Below, piece after piece: positions 26,302 to 34,994 of a DNA stretch of 64,000 nucleotides; position 1 is the first letter of the stretch; each line of letters opens with the position of its first letter. The notes under the pieces were generated by a model that saw only the letters and a list, made by a program, of their open reading frames with translations, ran no database searches and was not told where the DNA came from. The position numbers and the translations under genes are program-made. Source of the stretch: Halalkalibaculum roseum (GTDB taxonomy: Bacteria > Bacteroidota > Rhodothermia > Balneolales > Balneolaceae). The stretch is from the NCBI RefSeq assembly GCF_011059145.1, contig NZ_JAALLT010000003.1, positions 186,001 to 250,000 on the forward strand, read 5' to 3'.

Positions 26302-26625
26302 ATGGAAGAGCATACACCAATTATTCGACTGTATTTTACGAAAATGAAGGAAGCTTTTAGTAATCTTTCAGACGAAGAGGAAATGGCTTTCATGCGAAAG
26401 GACAGAGAAAACCTTGACAAACTCGGAATGAAGGCAGTTACTATGATTAACTGCATCGGATTTAGTGACGACTGGGAGTACATCGGGGTTGAGGAATGGC
26501 CCTCCATGACAGCCATAGAAGAACAGGAAAAGTTTGAAAATGACATACTGGAAGTATCAAAATACGTAGAATTTAAAACCATACTGGGAGCTCCCGAATC
26601 CTTTGCCGAATACGGCAGGAGTTGA
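26302..26625 (+). CDS. Hypothetical small protein, probably ferredoxin-like alpha/beta fold
   Basis: A 107-residue cytoplasmic protein. The order beta-alpha-beta-beta-alpha-beta (PIIRLYFTKM; AFSNLSDEEEMAFMRKDRENLDKLGMKAV; DWEYIGVEEWPSM; AIEEQEKFENDIL; YVEFKTILG) resembles small ferredoxin-like domain proteins of the Dabb/YciI/darcynin type. I do not recognise a specific family. ATG start, divergent from the ECF operon and 172 bases upstream of the next gene. Confidence 0.65.
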   Translation: MEEHTPIIRLYFTKMKEAFSNLSDEEEMAFMRKDRENLDKLGMKAVTMINCIGFSDDWEYIGVEEWPSMTAIEEQEKFENDILEVSKYVEFKTILGAPESFAEYGRS

Positions 26626-26797
26626 ATGAACTAATTATCTACAAGCTTTAAGTGGTAATTGGCTGTGCCATTGTAATCGGAGTAGCAATTCGATCTGATT
26701 GCTGTCTTCTGTTATATATTGGCTACTTTTCTGGTATTATATAACGTTGTGGCTGTTATTTTTAAGACGGACTATAGATGAACTCATATTTGCATCC

Positions 26798-27700
26798 ATG
26801 AAGAAATCTTTATTGTCATTTCTTGTACTTATTCTTTGCATACAGATTCAAACCAGGGCACAAATTGACTCTACCTTTCAGGGAGAACTCAGTGATTTTA
26901 TCATTGAGCAGCATCCCCATTATTACCTCAAATACATCCATTCAAAGGAACTAAATGATGGTCTCAAAGCTCATTTTTTCATTTATAGAAATAAGGATGA
27001 CAAATGGCCGTACGGTTCGGGATTTGAAATAATCCACCCCGAAAACGATAACCCCATATGGTATCTGAAAATGAACGGGGATTTTGGGCTTCACAGTCTT
27101 CAACAGATCGATATAAACGCAGATGGGAAGATGGATCTGTTTTTCTATGCAGGTTTTGAAGATGTATTCTCAACCTACATCTATACTGCCAACTACGGTA
27201 CATTGTCAGGCAACGGCTATGATTCAAACAACTTTGCCAAGGCCTATGCAAATAAAAATGACTACTCAGTACTCCTGAATTTCGATAACCAATCCCGGCC
27301 TATCATTATTGATTCCGGATATGATGGTGACGAAAAAAGAAGCGGTATGTCCTGTTTCAGTAATCAAAGCGACTTGGCCGTCAGATCTGAAAACAAATTG
27401 ATATTATCGGATTCGGTAAAACAGGAAATTACGAAGAAGTATGAGGAAGTTACGGGTCTTCTCGACCAATACAATTTTGATTACAATATGCCTGAAGTCT
27501 ATTCGATTTTTAACACTAAAATTCTTGATCCTATCAAGCTATATAAAATTGAAGATAATGAGTCCGTCGAAGTTACCTCAGAGTATCCGACATACCTTAA
27601 ATGGAGAATTGATCTGTTGAAAACGATACAATCAGAAAGTTCTGAAAATTGTATGGATAATATTCAGAGCACCATCAAGCACCTGGAAAGCTATCTTTGA
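26798..27700 (+). CDS. Hypothetical secreted protein
   Basis: A 300-residue protein of unknown family. The ATG at 26798 gives a good signal peptide (KKSLLSFLVLILCIQIQTRAQ); an in-frame TTG-type start 99 bases upstream would put a second hydrophobic segment in front and is less likely. QQIDINADGKMDLFFYAGFED (about 103-123) resembles the D-x-N-x-D-G-x-x-D calcium-binding loop of FG-GAP/dockerin-type repeats. The C-terminal third is helical and ends IQSTIKHLESYL. Possibly periplasmic or surface bound. Confidence 0.65.
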   Translation: MKKSLLSFLVLILCIQIQTRAQIDSTFQGELSDFIIEQHPHYYLKYIHSKELNDGLKAHFFIYRNKDDKWPYGSGFEIIHPENDNPIWYLKMNGDFGLHSLQQIDINADGKMDLFFYAGFEDVFSTYIYTANYGTLSGNGYDSNNFAKAYANKNDYSVLLNFDNQSRPIIIDSGYDGDEKRSGMSCFSNQSDLAVRSENKLILSDSVKQEITKKYEEVTGLLDQYNFDYNMPEVYSIFNTKILDPIKLYKIEDNESVEVTSEYPTYLKWRIDLLKTIQSESSENCMDNIQSTIKHLESYL

Positions 27701-27908
27701 GAGTATCCAATCTCTTATTATTCTTTCTATTGCTTCTTAAAGCTCTATTCCTTTTGCAGTCAATATAGCTAGTCCGGAAGAGCCCTCCGTCTTTTACGGC
27801 TTTAAAGATTGAAACCTTGCCTCCTGAAATAGCGTAGTGTTTAAGAGTTAAATGTGATTTCTAACCTGCAGTAAATAGCAGTTCTTTATACTAGCGATAG
27901 GAATTCAA

Positions 27909-28682
27909 ATGGCTCATGATAAAGCATCTCCTTTAATTTTATACTTTGGGCTGTTCGCAGCAGTCGCGCTATTGATTGGCGTTGCCGGCTGTTCCACATC
28001 TTCGCAGTCATTAGGATGTGAGGGTAATACTGATGTAATGATACAGGCAGGTTCCTGTTTGCATTTCGAAGACGAAGGTCAACTTGATGAGTATCGCGAT
28101 CGCATTATTGCGGTTGTAAAGGAGACTTATTCTCTGGTCAACAGTCTGATGCCTATTGATGATGTTCAAATTAGGGTCCTTGCCAATCCCCAGAATGTCA
28201 TACCGGAGCTGGGAATGAATGGATATAATCCCGGTGCAAATGAAGTCATTTTATATTTCGATCCCCAGTCGAATGCATTATCCCATTCACTGGAGAGCAG
28301 CCTCTCCTCTATTTTATCGCACGAACTGCATCATGCCAAGCGCAAGCGCTCAGCAGGCTATGGATCTACCCTGTTGCAGGCTATGATATCAGAGGGACTT
28401 GCCGATCATTTTTCTATGGAAGTTACACAATCGGGTCCGCCAATCTGGTCAAAGGTATTAACGGAAACCCAATTGGAAAGTTTGCTACAGAAAGCTAGTC
28501 AGGACTGGAACAGCAGTCCCTATAATCATAGCCAATGGTTCTTTGGAAACGGTGAAGATATTCCCCGATGGACAGGCTATTCTATAGGTTTTGAGCTTGT
28601 TCAAATATACTTAATGAACCATCCCGACAGCAAAGCTTCCATTCTACACGAGGAACCGGCATCTTCTTTTGCACCGGAATAG
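27909..28682 (+). CDS. DUF2268-like Zn-dependent protease lipoprotein
   Basis: A 257-residue lipoprotein: lipobox VAGC with C28 after a hydrophobic segment (10-26). HELHH at 138-142 is an HExxH zinc motif, and E162 in SEGLADHF is a fitting third ligand, as in gluzincins of the DUF2268 group. It is therefore a predicted membrane-anchored zinc peptidase facing the periplasm or the surface. Lnt encoded at 7430 could complete its acylation. It is monocistronic between two short genes without clear links. Confidence 0.75.
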   Translation: MAHDKASPLILYFGLFAAVALLIGVAGCSTSSQSLGCEGNTDVMIQAGSCLHFEDEGQLDEYRDRIIAVVKETYSLVNSLMPIDDVQIRVLANPQNVIPELGMNGYNPGANEVILYFDPQSNALSHSLESSLSSILSHELHHAKRKRSAGYGSTLLQAMISEGLADHFSMEVTQSGPPIWSKVLTETQLESLLQKASQDWNSSPYNHSQWFFGNGEDIPRWTGYSIGFELVQIYLMNHPDSKASILHEEPASSFAPE

Positions 28683-28879
28683 TACTGCTTAAATTAGGGT
28701 ATCCACAGTAATCCTATTTAACCTTCCGGAAATTTTTCAATTGGCAATACTTTCCAAAAGAAACTTGCCCATGTGCAGTTAAAGATTTTGGAGTTCTGCT
28801 TAATATAGGTTTTTAAATGATCCCTTCGTTTCTTACTGAAAAGTTTGTACTTGTATCACTAATACCTGGATAGACAAAA

Positions 28880-29182
28880 ATGAAGAAGGTTATTGTTAAA
28901 ATTACGCTCTCGATAATGCTTATTGTTACAGTTACCGTAGCCGGATTCTACTGGAATGAAGCACGGAAAGAGATAGTTTTTCTGTGTGCTAATTTTAAGA
29001 AAGGTGTTACCGAAGAAAGTGTACGTGAGCAGCTTGATACAGGAAATTTTCTGAAGTATCTAACGGAGGATATTCCCGGGGGAAAACGCATTATAGCTGA
29101 AAGTCCCTACAACTTATACATGAACCGCTGTGTCATTGAATTTGATAGCAGTGGTTTAGTGCAATCCAGCACAGTGAATTAG
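28880..29182 (+). CDS. Hypothetical single-pass membrane-anchored protein
   Basis: A 100-residue protein with one N-terminal hydrophobic helix (about 5-25) followed by a small soluble domain: a helix FKKGVTEESVREQLDTGNFLKYL and a hairpin NRCVIEFDSSGLVQSSTV. The pattern V-T-x-E-x-V-x-x-x-L plus a final strand recalls periplasmic SmpA/BamE-like folds, but the match is loose. No operon partner except the interrupted gene 43 bases downstream. Confidence 0.6.
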   Translation: MKKVIVKITLSIMLIVTVTVAGFYWNEARKEIVFLCANFKKGVTEESVREQLDTGNFLKYLTEDIPGGKRIIAESPYNLYMNRCVIEFDSSGLVQSSTVN

Positions 29183-29224
29183 ATACTATTGGATGAGAAT
29201 CAAAACCGGAAGAAGTTTTTTGCC

Positions 29225-29472
29225 ATGAAAATGCAAGTACCGACACCTGAAGAGTCAGCTAATAAAAAAAGGAACAAGTCCGCCGCTTTGTTGCCGGATT
29301 CGTAGCCGGTATAGTTATTTTCGGTCTATTGGGCTCACGAATCCTATGGTATGGTTTGGAAAGCGTGAATCCGGTTACCTGGATAGCTCTCGGAATCGGT
29401 GCCCTTTCATTCGGATTTCTATCCATGAAATTCGGACATGAATTCTGGCATAGGCTATTTGGGACCCACTAA
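29225..29472 (+). pseudogene. Small two-helix membrane protein gene interrupted by a frameshift at an A7 run
   Basis: ATG 29225 opens KMQVPTPEESANKK, then reaches a homopolymer A7 (29264-29270). In the original frame it stops 14 codons later. Shifting by -1 at the A run joins it to a long open frame with a basic start (KEQVRRFVAGFVAG), a first membrane helix, a second helix (TWIALGIGALSFGFLSM) and the end FGHEFWHRLFGTH, stopping at 29472, about 83 residues in all. It is either a frameshift mutation, a sequencing error in the homopolymer, or slippage (ribosomal or transcriptional) on AAAAAAA. The protein family is not recognised. Confidence 0.6.
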
Positions 29473-29651
29473 TGCATCCATCATTCCGTTCGTCTTTCCG
29501 AGATGGAAAGAAATACCCATAGAACAGTGACAGCGCAGGAAGTATTAATCAACATGTAGCGAAGAAAGTCTTGTATTACTCTCCTATGCAAAACTGCCTT
29601 TAGTTTTGTAGTTCTTAGCCTGATTCATCTGCTTCCCGGCAGATATGACTT

Positions 29652-30011
29652 CTATAAACTTTTTACTTTTAAAGCCTGAATAGCCGTATTCAGAGAGCAA
29701 ATGCCGTCTTTGTAGCAATTTACCCAGTAGGTGACGCTTTGTCGGCGTCTTTTTACGTAGGGATCGCAGGATGAATACTGTCCCTGTAGTTCATCCACCA
29801 TGGAAGAGACATCTTCTTTGATCTCTACTTTCAGTGCATCAGGTAAGTCTTCCCAGCCCATAAGTGCGAAAATTTCCTGCAGCTCCTTATGTTCCTTTTC
29901 TGCTACCAGGAAGGCTTCGCGCAGCAGCGGTTCAACATCAAATGTTCTTAAATCAGAAGGTGAAGTTATGGTCGATTTCATATTAGTACCTGTGGTTTGA
30001 TTGAAGTTCAT
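29652..30011 (-). CDS. Hypothetical small helical protein
   Basis: A 119-residue protein, mostly helical, with ALMGWEDLPDALKVEIKEDV in the middle and a basic, Cys-containing C-terminus (SSCDPYVKRRRQSVTYWVNC). Start is ATG 30011 or the internal ATG at codon 11, which would match a typical shorter form. No family recognised. A striking palindrome lies within 20-50 bases upstream of its start. Confidence 0.55.
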   Translation of the reverse strand: MNFNQTTGTNMKSTITSPSDLRTFDVEPLLREAFLVAEKEHKELQEIFALMGWEDLPDALKVEIKEDVSSMVDELQGQYSSCDPYVKRRRQSVTYWVNCYKDGICSLNTAIQALKVKSL

Positions 30012-30020
30012 TTATAGTAT

Positions 30021-30058
30021 AAACAGAGGGGGTGACATCATTATGTCACCCCTGTTTA
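30021..30058. promoter_or_regulatory. Strong palindrome upstream of the 29652-30011 gene
   Basis: GGGGTGACAT (30029-30038), CATT, ATGTCACCCC (30043-30052): a perfect 10-bp dyad. An outer pair AAACAG/CTGTTT extends it with a small bulge. It begins 10-18 bases upstream of the start codon on the minus strand and is not behind any plus-strand gene. It may be an operator or a leader hairpin. Confidence 0.5.
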
Positions 30059-30292
30059 AAAAAATTTTCACTCACTGATTATCATGGGTAATTATACGCT
30101 AATGCAATATTCAGACTAAAACTGAATGTTATAGGAATGCTTTTCTACATTTTTAAACCAAATTGAAGAGAGGCGTTTTAAAGATTTTTGAACTTTCCTG
30201 CAGATTTAATTACATAAAGTGTTTACCATGCAGGATAATCATATATAAAAATCACAAGTCTTGGATCTTTAATCAATAATAAGCCTGAACTC

Positions 30293-32386
30293 ATGGATTC
30301 CATAGAGCATATCTTCTCAAGCCTCGCACTCTTTTCATTTTTTTTACTTATGGCTTCCTGTACGATTGAACAACCTAACTCTGTTACCTCACCTAACAGT
30401 AACGTGCGTATTTCCTTCTCCCTGTCAGAGAATGGTACGCCTCAGTATCAGGTGGCCTATCGGAATCAAACCTTGATAGATCCCTCTTCTCTGGGCTTCG
30501 AGTTTAAAAATTCCGGTTCGCTGAATTCCAATTTTTCGATAGAATCTACTCATACCCGTTCGGTTGATGAGACATGGAATCCCGTTTGGGGTGAGAATAG
30601 CGAGGTTGAAAACCGGTTCAATGAGCTGCTGGTTGAATTGCAGGAACAGTCAGAGCCTTACCGACGATTGCATTTGCGCTTTCGGGCCTATGACGACGGC
30701 ATCGGGTTTCGCTATGAAATACCGCTACAACAGAACCTGACCGACACACTGTTTATAACCGATGAACTTACGGAGTTCAAACTCAAGGGAGATCATGATA
30801 CCTGGTGGATACCCGGTGACTGGGACATCTATGAGCATTTATACAACACCACAAAATTTTCTGAAATTGATGCTACCAGTAAAAGAGATCATCCGAACCT
30901 GGCCCAGACCTATATCCCGGAAAATGCCGTAAATACTCCCGTTACGATGAAAACGGCAGAAGGACTTTACCTTAGCTTCCATGAAGCCGACCTGACCGAT
31001 TATGCTGGCATGACGCTAAAGGTAGACACTGCAAATATGAGTATGACCAGCAATCTTGTGGGTTCTCAGCGACGCGATTATAAGGTGGAACGCAAAGCGC
31101 CTTTTAACAGTCCATGGCGTACCATTCAGATCGGTGAAAAAGCCGGCGACCTGATAGAGTCAAATCTCATTGTAAATCTGAATGACCCGAATGAGCTGGG
31201 TGACATTCCCTGGTTCAAACCTACCAAATATGTGGGGATCTGGTGGGAGATGCACCTCGGCAAGTCAACATGGGACTATGAAAGCGGTAGGCACGGTGCA
31301 ACTACTGAAAATACCAAGCGATATATCGATTTCGCTGCGGATAATAATATAGGTGCCGTACTGGTGGAAGGATGGAATACCGGTTGGGAACGCTGGATAG
31401 GCTTTCCCGACCGTGAAGGTGTCTTTGATTTCGTCACCCCTTATCCCGATTACGACCTGCAGGAAGTAATGGGATATGCAAAAGAGAAGGGCGTGGAGAT
31501 TATTATGCATCATGAAACCTCTGCTGCTCCTCGTACTTATGAAGCACAGTTAGACACCGCCTATAGTCTCATGCAAGATTTGGGTATACATGTGGTGAAA
31601 ACCGGTTATGTGGGCAAAATTATTCCGGAAGGCGAATACCATCACGGACAATGGATGGTGAATCACTATCGCAAGGTGCTGGAGAAAGCGGCTGAATATG
31701 AAATTGCCGTCAATGCCCATGAGCCTATAAAAGGAACCGGTATTCGTCGCACACTGCCCAATGCTATCTCGAGAGAAGGTCTGCGCGGACAGGAGTATAA
31801 TGCCTGGAGCGTTGAGGGCGGCAACCCGCCGGAACATCTCACAATTGTACCTTTCACCCGCATGCTTGCCGGACCAATAGATTTTACCCCTGGCATCTTC
31901 AATATTAAATTCGATGAGTACCAGGAAAACAACCAGGTGAACACAACGCTGGCACAACAGCTGGCCCTCTATGTAGTGTTGTACAGTCCCGTTCAGATGG
32001 CGGCGGATCTGCCTGAACATTATGAAGGAAATCCTGCTTTCCAGTTTATACGCGAGGTTGCCGTCAATTGGGATGAAAGTCACGTTCTAAACGGTGAGAT
32101 CGGTGAATACGTCACGATCGCAAGAAAGGAGAAAGATTCGGACAACTGGTTTGTAGGAAGCGTAACCGACGAAGAATCCAGAAGTCTTGAAGTAACCCTC
32201 GATTTCCTTGATCCCGACATGACCTACCGCGCCGTGATTTACCGTGACGGAGAAGATGCCCATTGGGATGATAATCCATTGAGCATAGAAATTGATGAAC
32301 AAGAGGTAACCAACGAGACCGTTCTGGAATTTGACCTCGCTCCCGGCGGTGGTCAGGCGATCAGTATTTTCCCGGTAAAGGAGTAA
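30293..32386 (+). CDS. Glycoside hydrolase family 97 lipoprotein (SusB-like alpha-glucosidase)
   Basis: A 697-residue GH97 enzyme with lipobox MASC (C23). An N-terminal beta-sandwich (30-290) precedes the (beta/alpha)8 barrel (about 295-570) and a C-terminal beta domain. The barrel shows VGIWWEMHLGKSTW, VEGWNTGW, VKTGYVGK, NAHEPIKGTGIRRTLPN and REGLRGQEYNAW. From family knowledge the Gly in the KTGYVG strand, where retaining members carry an Asp nucleophile, together with the conserved Glu residues, points to the inverting alpha-glucosidase type. It stands alone: no SusC/SusD pair or regulator is nearby. Confidence 0.93.
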   Translation: MDSIEHIFSSLALFSFFLLMASCTIEQPNSVTSPNSNVRISFSLSENGTPQYQVAYRNQTLIDPSSLGFEFKNSGSLNSNFSIESTHTRSVDETWNPVWGENSEVENRFNELLVELQEQSEPYRRLHLRFRAYDDGIGFRYEIPLQQNLTDTLFITDELTEFKLKGDHDTWWIPGDWDIYEHLYNTTKFSEIDATSKRDHPNLAQTYIPENAVNTPVTMKTAEGLYLSFHEADLTDYAGMTLKVDTANMSMTSNLVGSQRRDYKVERKAPFNSPWRTIQIGEKAGDLIESNLIVNLNDPNELGDIPWFKPTKYVGIWWEMHLGKSTWDYESGRHGATTENTKRYIDFAADNNIGAVLVEGWNTGWERWIGFPDREGVFDFVTPYPDYDLQEVMGYAKEKGVEIIMHHETSAAPRTYEAQLDTAYSLMQDLGIHVVKTGYVGKIIPEGEYHHGQWMVNHYRKVLEKAAEYEIAVNAHEPIKGTGIRRTLPNAISREGLRGQEYNAWSVEGGNPPEHLTIVPFTRMLAGPIDFTPGIFNIKFDEYQENNQVNTTLAQQLALYVVLYSPVQMAADLPEHYEGNPAFQFIREVAVNWDESHVLNGEIGEYVTIARKEKDSDNWFVGSVTDEESRSLEVTLDFLDPDMTYRAVIYRDGEDAHWDDNPLSIEIDEQEVTNETVLEFDLAPGGGQAISIFPVKE

Positions 32387-32409
32387 GAATAAAAAAATAC
32401 ACCTTACTA

Positions 32410-32520
32410 CTTCCGGTGCTCTGCTCCGGAAGCATAATATTTCTTGAATTCTATTGAAGATCCGGGGAATGAGAGGTAATAGTGTATTACTTTGACATTC
32501 CGCAGCAGAGCGGTGGAATG
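32410..32520. repeat. Pair of inverted REP-like hairpins between GH97 and folD
   Basis: Hairpin 1: CTTCCGG (32410-32416), loop TGCTCTGCT, CCGGAAG (32426-32432). Hairpin 2: CATT-CCGC (32496-32503), loop AGCAGA, GCGG then AATG (to 32520). Hairpin 2 read in reverse complement is a diverged copy of hairpin 1 (both contain GCTCTGCT flanked by TTCC/GGAA), so the pair has the layout of a REPIN/BIME element. Either may also act as a terminator for the convergent genes. Confidence 0.6.
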
Positions 32521-32545
32521 AGTACTTAAATGAAATACTACTATC

Positions 32546-33436
32546 TTACTCCGGGTAAATAGACTTCTTGGCAGCAAGCAAAGTATTTTTCATAAGCATG
32601 GCTACGGTCATAGGTCCGACGCCCCCCGGAACCGGGGTGATCCAGCTGGCTTTCTCTTTGACGCTTTCAAAATGGCAATCGCCTACCAGCTTATACCCTT
32701 TTTCACTCGTATCATCGGCCACACGGTTGATACCCACATCAATTACCACTACGCCTTCTTTCACCATCTCACCCCGAATCAGGTTGGGCTGACCGGCTGC
32801 AACTACCAGGATATCCGCCGATATGGTGTGCTGCGTGAGATCTTTGGTATACTTATGGCAGACCGTTGTTGTGGCTTTTCCTTCCGCTTCTTCTTTAGAC
32901 AGTAAAATAGAAACGGGCCTACCCACGATATTACTCGCCCCAACAATTACGGCATGCTTACTTTTAGTGGTTATGCTGTAATATTTAAACAGTTCAAAAA
33001 TTCCTGCCGGCGTGCAGGATCGGAAACTGGGTTGCCCCACTGTCAGGCGACCGACATTCATAGGATGAAAACCATCCACATCCTTGCGATAATCGATAGA
33101 TTCAATTACATCATGCGAAGAAAGGTGATTGGGAAGCGGTAGCTGAACCAAAATACCATCCACTGAATCGTCTTTGTTCAATTTACCAATAGTACTTTTC
33201 AGTTCCTTGGCTGAGATAGTATCAGGAAGACGCATGGTATCGGTTTCAATTCCCACTTCACTACAGGCCCTTGTTTTGGCTCCTACATACACATCCGATG
33301 CCGGGTCACTCCCAACCAGGACCACCTGCAAAAAGGGCGGGCGATTCCCATCTCCTACCCAGTCTTCTACATCCTTCCGGACTTCATCCCGCGTGATCTG
33401 TGCTACTTTTTTCCCATCAATTAGCTTTGCTGACAT
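32546..33436 (-). CDS. folD: Bifunctional methylenetetrahydrofolate dehydrogenase/cyclohydrolase FolD
   Basis: A 296-residue FolD that interconverts 5,10-methylene-, methenyl- and 10-formyl-THF with NADP. The catalytic lysine is K54 in SDVYVGAKTRAC; DGILVQLPLP, DVDGFHPMN, the nucleotide loop VIVGASNIVGRPVS and the final ITPVPGGVGPMTVAMLMKNT are all present. Length is normal. It lies 182 bases downstream of the NtrC-type gene, separated by a repeat array, so probably has its own promoter. Confidence 0.98.
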   Translation of the reverse strand: MSAKLIDGKKVAQITRDEVRKDVEDWVGDGNRPPFLQVVLVGSDPASDVYVGAKTRACSEVGIETDTMRLPDTISAKELKSTIGKLNKDDSVDGILVQLPLPNHLSSHDVIESIDYRKDVDGFHPMNVGRLTVGQPSFRSCTPAGIFELFKYYSITTKSKHAVIVGASNIVGRPVSILLSKEEAEGKATTTVCHKYTKDLTQHTISADILVVAAGQPNLIRGEMVKEGVVVIDVGINRVADDTSEKGYKLVGDCHFESVKEKASWITPVPGGVGPMTVAMLMKNTLLAAKKSIYPE

Positions 33437-33511
33437 AATTGTTCTTTTTGAAAATTACTACTTAAAAATAAGTTGAAAATTCTTTGACCTAATAAATGAA
33501 TAAACAAAGAA

Positions 33512-33618
33512 GTTAAAAGCTAGAAGTTAGACGCCTCTATTCATTTTAAACTAATCTCAACTTCTGGCTTTTTGCTTCTAACTTCCAGCCTCCAGCTTCC
33601 AATTTCCAACCTCCAAAC
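33512..33618. repeat. Degenerate 7-bp tandem repeats (CTTCCAR type)
   Basis: Between folD and the NtrC-type gene the sequence reads in heptads such as GCTTCTA, ACTTCCA, GCCTCCA, GCTTCCA, ATTTCCA, ACCTCCA, and on the left AAGTTAAAAGCTAGAAGTTAG. Left and right halves are partly complementary, so it may fold. Confidence 0.6.
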
Positions 33619-34992
33619 TCACCTTTCTATATCATACTTCTTCATCTTGGTGTACATATGGCTTCGCTGTATGTCAATGGCTTCTGCCGTCTGACTGATG
33701 TTCCAGTCGTATTGTTCCAGTTTTCTCTTCAGGAACTCTCGTTCGGCAGCTTCCTTGAACTCCTGGAAATGTTCAATTTCGTCTATCATGTTTTCAAGTT
33801 TCCCGGTGTTCTTTCCTCGTGAAAGGCTGAGGTTCCTGACATCTTCTTTTTCAATCAGTGAATCAGAGGCCAGCAGGCCCATTCGTTCGATGGCATTTTG
33901 CAACTCCCGCACATTACCCGACCATTTGTGTTCTTTAAGGGCATCAAGTGCTTCTTCGGTAAACTCTACCCCTGAAAAAACGATGTCTTTTGCCGATAGT
34001 CGCTTCAGGCAGTTCACCGCCAGAGCGGGTATATCCTCTTTTCTTTCCCTCAGTGGCGGAATATGAATGGGTATGACGTTGATCCGGTGATATAAATCCT
34101 CCCTGAAATTGCCCTGTTCAATTTCTTCCATCAGATCTTTATTGGTTGCAGCCAGCACCCGAACATCCACTTTGATCTTCTGGCTGCCACCTACTCTAAT
34201 AATGGCATTTTCCTGCAGAGCGCGCAATACCTTAGCTTGGGCATCTGCACTCATATCCCCAATTTCATCAAGGAAAAGCGTACCTCCGTCAGCCTGCTCA
34301 AATTTACCAATGCGCCGGCTGGTCGCGCCGGTGAATGCTCCCTTCTCATGGCCAAAAAGTTCACTTTCCAGAAGCTCGGTAGGAATAGCGGCACAATTAA
34401 CGTCAACCATACGTCCCGATCTGCGACTACTTTTTTCATGTATCCATCGAGCCACAAGCTCTTTTCCGGTTCCATTTTCACCGGTAATCAGCACCCTTGA
34501 ATTGGTGGGCGCCACCTTTTTTATGGTCTGCTTAATTTTTTGAATGGATTCGCTTTCTCCGATTATTTCCGGTACATCGGGAAGCTTCGAGCGCATGCTC
34601 TTGTTCTCCCTGGCAAGCTCCCTGCGATCAAGGGCATTCCGCACGCTGACCAGCAGTCGATTCAGATCCGGCGGCTTTTCTATAAAATCGAATGCTCCCA
34701 GCTTTGTGGCCTCCACCGCCAGTTCAATGTTGCCGTGGCCGGAAATCATGATAACCGGAAAATCCTGTCGGTTCTCCCTCAGGCTTTTTAAAACTTCCAT
34801 CCCGTCCATCCCCTTCATCTTGATATCGAGCAGCATCAGATCCATATTCTGCTCTTTTACCTTCTGAAGGGCATCGGCTCCGTTCTCGGCTTCGAATACA
34901 TCATAGCCCTCAAACTCAAGAATTTCTTTTAAAGAGTTCCGGATACTCTTCTCGTCGTCTGTGACCAGTATGTTTGCTTTAACCGGTGCCAT
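33619..34992 (-). CDS. Sigma-54-dependent response regulator (NtrC family)
   Basis: A 457-residue regulator with three domains: a receiver (about 7-120, phospho-acceptor D56 in DLMLLDIKMK), a sigma-54-interacting AAA+ domain with Walker A GENGTGKE at 171-178 and GAFTGA at 218-223, and a C-terminal Fis-type helix-turn-helix (WNISQTAEAIDIQRSHMYTKM). The NtrX-like layout suggests control of stress or envelope genes through RpoN. No histidine kinase gene is adjacent. It begins 2 bases after the dacB stop, so it is the third gene of ptsN-dacB-regulator. Confidence 0.94.
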   Translation of the reverse strand: MAPVKANILVTDDEKSIRNSLKEILEFEGYDVFEAENGADALQKVKEQNMDLMLLDIKMKGMDGMEVLKSLRENRQDFPVIMISGHGNIELAVEATKLGAFDFIEKPPDLNRLLVSVRNALDRRELARENKSMRSKLPDVPEIIGESESIQKIKQTIKKVAPTNSRVLITGENGTGKELVARWIHEKSSRRSGRMVDVNCAAIPTELLESELFGHEKGAFTGATSRRIGKFEQADGGTLFLDEIGDMSADAQAKVLRALQENAIIRVGGSQKIKVDVRVLAATNKDLMEEIEQGNFREDLYHRINVIPIHIPPLRERKEDIPALAVNCLKRLSAKDIVFSGVEFTEEALDALKEHKWSGNVRELQNAIERMGLLASDSLIEKEDVRNLSLSRGKNTGKLENMIDEIEHFQEFKEAAEREFLKRKLEQYDWNISQTAEAIDIQRSHMYTKMKKYDIER

Positions 34993-34994
34993 GA

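Noticed and set aside
34109-34543. Plus-strand ORFs antisense to the NtrC-type regulator
   Set aside because: Serine/Ser-Pro-rich shadow translation of a conserved AAA+ gene.
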